The notes beneath the pieces are model-generated. The model was not told where the DNA came from. It saw only the letters and a program-made list of their open reading frames with translations, and searched no databases. A program made the translations under genes and the position numbers. From Phytohabitans houttuyneae (GTDB lineage Bacteria; Actinomycetota; Actinomycetes; Mycobacteriales; Micromonosporaceae): a stretch of 64,000 bases of DNA. Position 1 is the first letter of the stretch; each line of letters opens with the position of its first letter. Below are positions 58,476 to 64,000 of this stretch, in pieces. Location: assembly GCF_011764425.1 (NCBI RefSeq), contig NZ_BLPF01000005.1:1-64000 (forward strand). Direction: 5' to 3'.

Positions 58476-60548
58476 GTGATGATGCGGAGAATCGCGCTCG
58501 CGGCCCTGGCCGCGGGCCTGACCCTCACGGCGTTGCCCGGTGCCGCCGTGGCGCACCCGAAGCAGTTGCCCGGCGGCGCCGCGGCGCACCCGGAGCACAA
58601 GCCGGAGTTCGACGTCCAGGCCCACCGCGGCGGGCTCGGCCTGCGGGTGGAAAACACGCTCGCCTCCTTCGGCAACGCGCTGCAGCTCGGCGTCTCCACG
58701 CTGGAGCTGGACGTGCAGATCACCGAGGACCGCCAGGCGGTGGTCACCCACGACCGCCGCGTGAGTGGCAACAAGTGTGTCGACACCGCGCCGGCGACAC
58801 CCGGTGATCCCGAGTTCCCGTACGTGGGCAGGTACGTCAACACCCTCACCCTCGCCCAGGTGCGCACCCTCGACTGCGGCAGCAAGACCCTCGCCGACAA
58901 GCCCGGCCAGGTGGCCGTGCCGGGCGCGCGCATGCCGCTGCTCAGCGAGGTGTTCGCGCTGGTCAACCGGTACCGCGCGTCCGCCGTGAAGCTGAACGTC
59001 GAGACGAAAGTAGAGGCCGGGGCGCCGAGTGAGACGGCGCCGCGCGAGCAGTTCGTCCAGGTGACCGCGGGGGAGGTCCGCAAGGCGGGGCTGCTGCGCC
59101 AGGTCACGATCCAGAGCTTCGACTGGGGCGCGCTGATGCGCATGCGCCAGGTCGAGCCGCGCCTCCCGCTGGTGGCGCTCACCAATATCGACTTCCTGCA
59201 AACCGGCCAGCCGGGCGCCTCGCCGTGGCTGGGCGGCATCGACATCGACGACTTCGGTGGCGACCCGATCAAGGCGATCAAGAGCTTCGGGGTCACCACG
59301 TTCTCGCCGGTGCACGGCACGCCGCAGGGCGGCTCGGTGGTCGATCCCGGCTACAAGCCGTACGTGACCAAGGAGATGGTCCGCCACGCCCACCGCAACG
59401 GCATCAAGGTGGTGCCGTGGACCATCGACGACCTGCCCACGATGGGCAAGCTCGTCGACGACGGGGTGGATGGCATCATCACCGACTACCCCGACCGGCT
59501 CCGCGGGCTGCTCGCGCAGCGCGGCTACAAGCTCCCGCGCGGGTACGCGTCGCCGTTCGACATCCAGGGCCACCGGGGCGCCCGCGCGGTACGGCCGGAA
59601 AACACGCTGCCCGCGTTCGAGTACGCGCTCGCCAACCGCGCGATCTCCACGCTGGAGCTGGACACCGGCGTCACCCAGGACGGGCAGCTCGTGGTGATCC
59701 ACGACCGTACGATCAACGGCTCGCACTGCGTGGACACCGCGCCGGCGTGGGCGGGTGACCCGGAGTTCCCGTACGTGGGCAAGCGCGTGCACGACCTCAC
59801 CCTGCGGCAGATCAAGACCATCGACTGCGGCTCGAAGACGCTCGCCGAGTTCCCGTCGCAGGTGGCGGTGCCAGGCGCGCGGATTCCGACGCTGGGCGAG
59901 GTGTTCGCGCTGGTACGGTCCTCCGGCCGCCACGACGTGCGGCTCAACATCGAAACCAAGATCAGCCCGACCGCCGCCGACACCGCGCCGTACGACGTCT
60001 TCACGCGCCTCCTTGTCTCGTCGGTGCAGCGGGCCGGGTTCGTCGAGCGGGTGACGATCCAGTCGTTCGACTGGCGCACGATCCTGCTGGCCCGCAAGCT
60101 CGACCGGCGGATCGAGACGGTGGCGCTGGTCTGGCAGTACGGCCCGGCCGAGTGCGCCACGGTCGCCGACGAGTGCTCGCTCCAGGCGGCGTACGGGGAC
60201 CGGTCCGTCAAGAGCCCGTGGACCGGTGGGTTGGACTGGTGGAGGTACCGCGACCTGGGCAAGCTGGTCCGCGCGGCCGGTGCCGCCACGGTCTCGTCCA
60301 ACTGGCAGGTGCACGACCCCGCGCAGGTGGCGGCGCCGCACCCGGACTGGTACCTGCGCACCGACCCCTCCTACTTCCACGGGCCGGCGGTGCCGGTGCT
60401 GCAGGAGCGGTACGACCTCAAGGTGGTGCCGTACACGGTCAACGACCCGGCGGTCATGCAGCGCGTGATCGACCTGGGTGTGGACGGGATCATCTCCGAC
60501 GACCCCGACACGCTGGTCGCCGTCGCGGTCCGCAACGGTCTTCGCTGA
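58476..60548 (+). CDS. Secreted protein with two tandem glycerophosphodiester phosphodiesterase domains
   Basis: A 690-residue exported protein: signal peptide (MRRIALAALAAGLTLTALPG, cleavage near AVA-HP), then two full GDPD domains. Domain 1 (about 45-350) has FDVQAHRGGLGLRVENTLAS, STLELDVQITEDRQAVVTHD and VDGIITDYPD. Domain 2 (about 360-685) has FDIQGHRGARAVRPENTLPA, STLELDTGVTQDGQLVVIHD and VDGIISDDPDT. In both, the catalytic His-Arg and second histidine (HDR) are intact. In domain 2 the E-x-D metal motif is also kept. The copies likely arose by internal duplication. It hydrolyses extracellular glycerophosphodiesters, possibly for phosphate or teichoic-acid turnover. Two terminators follow. 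Confidence 0.9.
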   Translation: MMMRRIALAALAAGLTLTALPGAAVAHPKQLPGGAAAHPEHKPEFDVQAHRGGLGLRVENTLASFGNALQLGVSTLELDVQITEDRQAVVTHDRRVSGNKCVDTAPATPGDPEFPYVGRYVNTLTLAQVRTLDCGSKTLADKPGQVAVPGARMPLLSEVFALVNRYRASAVKLNVETKVEAGAPSETAPREQFVQVTAGEVRKAGLLRQVTIQSFDWGALMRMRQVEPRLPLVALTNIDFLQTGQPGASPWLGGIDIDDFGGDPIKAIKSFGVTTFSPVHGTPQGGSVVDPGYKPYVTKEMVRHAHRNGIKVVPWTIDDLPTMGKLVDDGVDGIITDYPDRLRGLLAQRGYKLPRGYASPFDIQGHRGARAVRPENTLPAFEYALANRAISTLELDTGVTQDGQLVVIHDRTINGSHCVDTAPAWAGDPEFPYVGKRVHDLTLRQIKTIDCGSKTLAEFPSQVAVPGARIPTLGEVFALVRSSGRHDVRLNIETKISPTAADTAPYDVFTRLLVSSVQRAGFVERVTIQSFDWRTILLARKLDRRIETVALVWQYGPAECATVADECSLQAAYGDRSVKSPWTGGLDWWRYRDLGKLVRAAGAATVSSNWQVHDPAQVAAPHPDWYLRTDPSYFHGPAVPVLQERYDLKVVPYTVNDPAVMQRVIDLGVDGIISDDPDTLVAVAVRNGLR

Positions 60549-60557
60549 CCGCTCGCG

Positions 60558-60585
60558 AAGGGCCCGCCCGTTTGGGCGGGCCCTT
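60558..60585 (+). terminator. Rho-independent terminator 1 after the tandem GDPD gene
   Basis: A perfect 12-bp stem AAGGGCCCGCCC / GGGCGGGCCCTT with a GTTT loop, followed by CTTGTTG. It starts 10 bases after the stop codon. Confidence 0.9.
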
Positions 60586-60591
60586 CTTGTT

Positions 60592-60612
60592 GCCTGCCCG
60601 TTTGGGGCGGGC
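60592..60612 (+). terminator. Rho-independent terminator 2 after the tandem GDPD gene
   Basis: Stem GCCTGCCC / GGGCGGGC (one G-T pair) with a GTTTG loop, followed by the U-tract TCTTCTTTTT. It looks like a diverged duplicate of terminator 1, to which it is adjacent. Confidence 0.85.
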
Positions 60613-60713
60613 TCTTCTTTTTGTCCGGAAAAGCCGGAAAAACACCTCAAAGGGGTGCATGATGCATATGACGCTCAAACTCGGAACGCTCGCTCTGGCA
60701 ACTGGAGGCACCC

Positions 60714-61646
60714 ATGTCCGAGCCTTTGGCGGTGGGGCAGGTCGACATCGACGACGCGCTCACCGATATGTGGAAGTCCGTGTTCGTGTTCCTGCCCAAG
60801 GCGGTCGCCTTCCTGGCGATCCTCTTCGTGGGCTGGATCGTGGCACGGTTCATCCGGCGCATCGTCCACAAGGGGCTGAAGCGGGTCGGCCTCGACCGCG
60901 CCATGGAGCGGGGCGGGATGGGCCGCGCATTCCAGCGCAGCCGCTACGACGCCAGCACGATCGCCGCCCGCATCGTGTACTACGCGCTGCTCCTGCTCGT
61001 ACTCCAGATCGCCTTCTCGATCTGGGGCCCGAACCCGGTCAGCGACCTGATCACGAGCGTGGTCTCGTGGCTGCCCAAGGCCTTCGTCGCCATCGTCATC
61101 ATGGTCGTCGCGATCGCCATCGCCAACGCAGTGCGCGACCTGGTCGGCAGCGCGCTCGGCGGCCTCTCGTACGGCAAGCTGCTGGCGACGCTCTGCTGGG
61201 TCTTCATCATCGTGCTGGGCGCCATCGCCGCGCTCAACCAGGTCGGCATCGCCACCACGGTCACCACACCGGTGCTGATCGCCGCGCTGGCCACGATCGC
61301 CGGCATCCTGATCGTCGGCGTCGGCGGCGGCCTGATCCGCCCGATGCAGCAGCGCTGGGAGGGCCTGCTCGACCGGGCGGCGACCGAGTCGCAGGCCATC
61401 CGGGCGCAGACGCAGGCGTACAACAGCGGCCGCGACGACACCCGCCGCCAGATGGGCGACCGCACCGCGGAGACGGCGCCGGTGGCCGCGCCGGCGATGT
61501 CCGGGACGGGCGCGCCGCCGCCGGCAGCCGGGGCGCCGGGCATGCCGGGGGCCGGGGCCGGGCAGCCGGGGATCTATCAGGCGGGTGGCGGCGACATGCC
61601 GCCGCGCGCTAACGACGAGACGCAGCGGATCGAGCCTCAGCAGTAG
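60714..61646 (+). CDS. MscS-like membrane protein (conserved TM-helix family)
   Basis: A 310-residue protein with about five spans (near residues 25-45, 85-105, 120-142, 155-178 and 185-210) and a disordered Pro/Gly/Ala tail from 240. The repeats LPKAVAFLAILFVGWIVARF and LPKAFVAIVIMVVAIAIANA are the conserved-TM-helix pattern of the mechanosensitive-channel-related CmpX group. The typical MscS beta domain is missing. ATG 60714 follows GGAGGCACCC. Monocistronic: terminators lie on both sides. Confidence 0.85.
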   Translation: MSEPLAVGQVDIDDALTDMWKSVFVFLPKAVAFLAILFVGWIVARFIRRIVHKGLKRVGLDRAMERGGMGRAFQRSRYDASTIAARIVYYALLLLVLQIAFSIWGPNPVSDLITSVVSWLPKAFVAIVIMVVAIAIANAVRDLVGSALGGLSYGKLLATLCWVFIIVLGAIAALNQVGIATTVTTPVLIAALATIAGILIVGVGGGLIRPMQQRWEGLLDRAATESQAIRAQTQAYNSGRDDTRRQMGDRTAETAPVAAPAMSGTGAPPPAAGAPGMPGAGAGQPGIYQAGGGDMPPRANDETQRIEPQQ

Positions 61647-61667
61647 GCTGGCTGTTTTCGGTGGCTG

Positions 61668-61705
61668 AGGCGGGGGCGCCACATGCGCCCCCGCCTTAAT
61701 TTTTG
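61668..61705 (+). terminator. Rho-independent terminator after the MscS-like gene
   Basis: A perfect 12-bp stem AGGCGGGGGCGC / GCGCCCCCGCCT with loop CACAT and tail TAATTTTTG. Repeat B3 begins at the end of the U-tract. Confidence 0.92.
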
Positions 61706-61766
61706 GGCTACCGCGATGTCCGCGGTGGTCCGGACCGTTGCTCCCGCGGCCTCACCCTCCGCGGGG
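61705..61766 (+). repeat. Interspersed repeat family B, copy B3
   Basis: GCTACCGCGATGTCCGCGGT, GGTCCGGACCGTTGCTCCCG, CGGCCTCACCCTCCGCGG: identical to B2 over nearly all of its length. It starts directly after the terminator of the MscS-like gene. Confidence 0.82.
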
Positions 61767-61978
61767 GTCGGGCGTGTTGGCCTACCGAGCTGGTAGCAGG
61801 AGTGCGCCCACGGGGCTGTTGTGCGATCGCCGCGACTGGGCGTCTCGTCGGCGCGGACGGGCCAGGCCGTCCCTCGGATCAAGCTCGCGCGGCGTGACGT
61901 CCTCACTTCGAGGTGGGCAAGCCGTGTCCGTCCACAGTGCGGCGCCCTCGAGTCCTTTCGCGGTCAGGGTCCGCCCCG

Positions 61979-62217
61979 AGTTGGATGTGAGCTGCCGCTG
62001 TGCCTGCGGTGCCGCCTCACCCTTCGCGGTCGCCCAGTTCTACCCAGGAGCCCGTTCCGGCAGATCTTGGCAAGTTGGCGTCGAAATGGCGCGCAAACTC
62101 ACCAAGATTTCGAAGCTGAAACCGCCTGCGCCTGATCGGTAGTCACAGACCGCGACGGCGGCGTCGAACTGCGAGTGGATTCGCGCACTCCAGCCTCAAA
62201 AGATCTGCAGAAGCACG
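61979..62217 (+). repeat. Interspersed repeat family A, copy A3
   Basis: Matches A1 block by block: GTGAGCTGCCGCTGTGCCTG, CAGATCTTGGCAAGTTGGCG, AACTCACCAAGATTTCGAAG, GATCGGTAGTCACAGACCGC and a distal AGATCTGC. It is the least interrupted copy in the window. Confidence 0.82.
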
Positions 62218-62270
62218 GGTAGGGGACGATCAGACGTGTGGGGGAGCAATCCCAACTCTGAAGGTCGAGA

Positions 62271-62300
62271 CGCACCAACTCACCAAGATTTCGACTGCGG
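62271..62300 (+). repeat. Repeat family A, short partial copy A5
   Basis: CCAACTCACCAAGATTTCG duplicates the conserved core of A3, which lies about 180 bases upstream, followed by diverged sequence. Confidence 0.55.
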
Positions 62301-62507
62301 CGCTGCTTGCGTCCAACGGATGGTCACTGACGGTAGTAAAGCCATCCGCGACGGCGCTGCGGCGTCCGCCGCCGTGAGCGCGGGACCAGCGACCTGGACA
62401 CGCGCCATCCCGGCAGGGCTAGGCGCATTGCTGCCACCAGATCGGTAGCGTCCGCCGCGGCTCGCCGCATACCCGCGGACCGTGCGCGCGGCCGGCCTTG
62501 GTGTGCA

Positions 62508-62568
62508 AACGCGGAGGGTGAGGCCGCGGGAGCAACGGTCCGGACCACCGCGGACATCGCGGCAGCTC
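62508..62568 (-). repeat. Interspersed repeat family B, copy B5 (inverted)
   Basis: ACGCGGAGGGTGAGGCCGCG, GGAGCAACGGTCCGGACCAC and CGCGGACATCGCGGCAGCTC are the reverse complement of B2/B3, except that the outer stem has one changed base. Confidence 0.78.
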
Positions 62569-62647
62569 GCATCCGCTTCGGGTTGGATCTGGAAGGCCAC
62601 CCCGGAGATCTCCACTGGGGGCGGCCACCCGCGGGCCCGCGGTGGCG

Positions 62648-63016
62648 TCAGGCGCGGCGCTGGGCCGGGATCGGTGTGTACGCGAGGTGGCAGACGGCGA
62701 GCAGCCGGGTCAGCACCCAGTCGACGCCGGCCGACCAGTCGATCGGTCCCTCGGGAAGGCGCCAGCCGTGCTCCGCGGCCGCGTCGCGGACGCCCTCGGC
62801 GTAGCCCGCCAGGTGCACCGGCGTCAGCGGCCGCAGGTCGCCCAGCAGGCTGTCGCGGATCGCCGCCGCGTGCTGGTCGATTGCGGCGAGCAGGCCGGGG
62901 TGGCGGGCGGCGGCCTCGAGGCCGGACGTGCCGAACGCCGACATCATCCCGTTGATCTCGGAACGTGCCGAACGCGTGGCGGCGCGCGAAGTGAATCCGC
63001 TGAACAGCCCAGTCAT
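62648..63016 (-). CDS. Small conserved actinobacterial protein (possibly DUF6401-type)
   Basis: A 122-residue, probably cytoplasmic helical protein: AARHPGLLAAIDQHAAAIRD, LTPVHLAGYAEGVRDAAAEH, then WSAGVDWVLTRLLAVCHLAY. The pattern DQHAAAIRD...GYAxGVRD...WxxxDWxLxRLLAVC looks like a small family I associate with Micromonosporaceae (DUF6401), but I hold that name loosely. ATG 63016. It is not part of an obvious operon. Function unknown. Confidence 0.65.
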   Translation of the reverse strand: MTGLFSGFTSRAATRSARSEINGMMSAFGTSGLEAAARHPGLLAAIDQHAAAIRDSLLGDLRPLTPVHLAGYAEGVRDAAAEHGWRLPEGPIDWSAGVDWVLTRLLAVCHLAYTPIPAQRRA

Positions 63017-63116
63017 GGGGATCGACGCTAGCCGGGCTCCGGCGGGCCAGCCTCAACCGGTCGGCTGATTATTGGGGACGCCTGCGGGGTTGAGACCGAT
63101 GTCACGCGGAGTGAGG

Positions 63117-63386
63117 TTACTCTGTGGCAGGGCGTCGTCGCATGGAGTCATCGGCCATGATGACCGTTGCGACCATCACGGCGACGACGATGCTGAACAA
63201 CCACGAGTCGTCGGGCAGCACCTTCGCGGCGACGGGTGCCTGGAGCGCGACGAGGACGAAGCCCAGCCAAGCGAGCTGGCGCTGGCGCGGGGTCAGGAAG
63301 CCGGTGGCTTGAGGAGCACGGCGCATCCGGACAGTTTTGCGCGATGCGCCCCGATCGCCCGTCGGACGTTCGGCTGATGTTGTCAT
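63117..63386 (-). CDS. Small membrane protein, hypothetical
   Basis: An 89-residue frame from ATG 63386. The N-terminus is basic and polar (TSAERPTGDRGASRKTVRMR), followed by two hydrophobic segments (LAWLGFVLVALQAPVAAKVL and WLFSIVVAVMVATVIMA) joined by a short PDDS turn, ending in DDSMRRRPATE. No family recognised. The frame is open to 63413. It is divergent from the MFS gene. Confidence 0.55.
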   Translation of the reverse strand: MTTSAERPTGDRGASRKTVRMRRAPQATGFLTPRQRQLAWLGFVLVALQAPVAAKVLPDDSWLFSIVVAVMVATVIMADDSMRRRPATE

Positions 63387-63472
63387 GTTCGTCCGGTTTG
63401 GACGGCCGGGCATCGGCGCGGATCGTCCAAGATCCGGAGGGCGCCGGCGCCGACTTAAGATCGGTTCTCGTG

Positions 63473-64000
63473 ATGCGTACCCGCGGGGGCATGCTGCTCC
63501 TGGCCTACTTCGCCTTCATCAGCCTCGGGCTGCCCGACGGCCTGCTCGGTGTGGGCTGGCCCTCGATCAGCGAGGAGTTCGACGTGCCCCGCGAGACGGT
63601 GGGCGTGTTGCTCACCGTGGGGACGGTCGGATACCTGACATCGAGCGTGGCGGCCGGGTTCACGATCGCGCGGCTGGGCGTGGGACGGCTGCTCGCCGGC
63701 AGCACCGCGCTGTGTGCGATCAGCCTCGCCGCGTACGCGGTCTCCCCGGCCCTCGCCGTCATGGTCGCGTTCGCGCTGGTGCTCGGCCTCGGCGGCGGCG
63801 CGATCGACTCGGGCCTCAACGCCTACGCGGCCGCGGCCTTCGGGCCCCGCCACATGAACTGGCTGCACGCCTTCTTCGGCCTCGGCGTCGCCATCGGCCC
63901 GCTGATCATGACCACGGCGCTCTCCGCGGGCCTGTCCTGGCGATGGGGGTACGGCGTGGTCGCGAGCGCCCAGGTGATCCTCGCCACCGCCTTCGTCCTC
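63473..64000 (+). CDS. MFS transporter, N-terminal part (runs off the window)
   Basis: A long open frame from ATG 63473 (a GTG lies directly before at 63470) continues past the window end. It encodes at least 176 residues with five to six membrane spans: GMLLLAYFAFISLGLPDGLL, VGVLLTVGTVGYLTSSVAAG, LLAGSTALCAISLAAYAVSP, VMVAFALVLGLGGGAIDSGL. These are followed by the helix NWLHAFFGLGVAIGPLIMTT. GGAIDSGLNAYAAAAFGPRH is typical of the FucP/Bsc6-like sugar-type MFS group. Substrate unknown; incomplete at the 3' end. Confidence 0.88.
   Translation, partial: MRTRGGMLLLAYFAFISLGLPDGLLGVGWPSISEEFDVPRETVGVLLTVGTVGYLTSSVAAGFTIARLGVGRLLAGSTALCAISLAAYAVSPALAVMVAFALVLGLGGGAIDSGLNAYAAAAFGPRHMNWLHAFFGLGVAIGPLIMTTALSAGLSWRWGYGVVASAQVILATAFVL

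Larger units (their letters stand above)
61707..62647. other. 0.94-kb gene-free interval filled by repeats A and B
   Basis: Contains B3 (61705-61766), full A3 (61979-62217), a partial A (62271-62300) and inverted B5 (62508-62568). I find no gene. Bases 61767-61978 and 62301-62507 show no recognisable element. Confidence 0.6.

Overview
The window is about 64 kb of very GC-rich DNA with strong G/C third-position bias, frequent GTG and TTG starts, and many four-base ATGA or GTGA gene overlaps. The gene content is that of a filamentous soil actinomycete: xanthine dehydrogenase and allantoin catabolism, GH6 cellulase, CBM2-type modules, ECF sigma factors with extracellular domains, and many small regulators. 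I infer a member of the Micromonosporaceae (Actinoplanes, Phytohabitans or Dactylosporangium type); the exact taxon is a guess. No rRNA, tRNA, CRISPR array, integrase or transposase was seen.

Layout. Bases 1-10.6 kb hold a purine-degradation locus: an XdhC maturation factor, a divergent PucR regulator, then uraD-uraH-uricase-pucC-pucE-8-oxoguanine deaminase-pucD, tightly overlapped. 10.9-14.3 kb encodes a predicted transmembrane electron-transfer pair: a ferric-reductase-like cytochrome b with a long disordered tail, and a NuoF/ferredoxin flavoprotein. 14.4-19.4 kb continues purine breakdown with malate synthase A, a CitE-like DUF6986 protein, allantoinase and allantoicase. Together the two purine loci take xanthine or 8-oxoguanine through urate, allantoin and allantoate towards glyoxylate and malate. 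19.6-29.6 kb carries D-mannonate dehydratase, a small membrane protein/XRE pair, a truncated monooxygenase, an ECF sigma factor fused through a membrane span to a GH128-like glycosidase, an Lrp regulator divergent from tyrosine-catabolic hppD-fahA, and a TetR gene divergent from a HelD-like RNA-polymerase ATPase.

30.7-45.6 kb contains a soluble transhydrogenase, MBL hydrolase, secreted asparaginase, PCMT-like methyltransferase, phospholipase D, pirin with MarR, NAD kinase, and an IclR-sugar ABC locus whose two permeases are fused. 46-64 kb contains a general-stress protein, GDPD, a LigD-type polymerase, an alcohol dehydrogenase, a DrrAB-like exporter with PadR, a GH6-CBM2 cellulase behind a CebR-like box, STAS and VOC proteins, a membrane-anchored CBM2-like protein, a tandem GDPD, an MscS-like channel, two small proteins and the start of an MFS transporter.

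Three features cut across the window. First, seven reading frames (six of them otherwise intact genes) are broken by an apparent loss of one base inside a G or C run of four or five. This looks like systematic sequence error, or less likely real decay. Second, most long gene-free gaps are filled by a few interspersed repeat families (called A, B and C here), and A and B share a hairpin whose stem is kept while its loop varies. Third, the odd palindrome CCACWGTGG recurs, mostly inside genes and mostly followed by GA.
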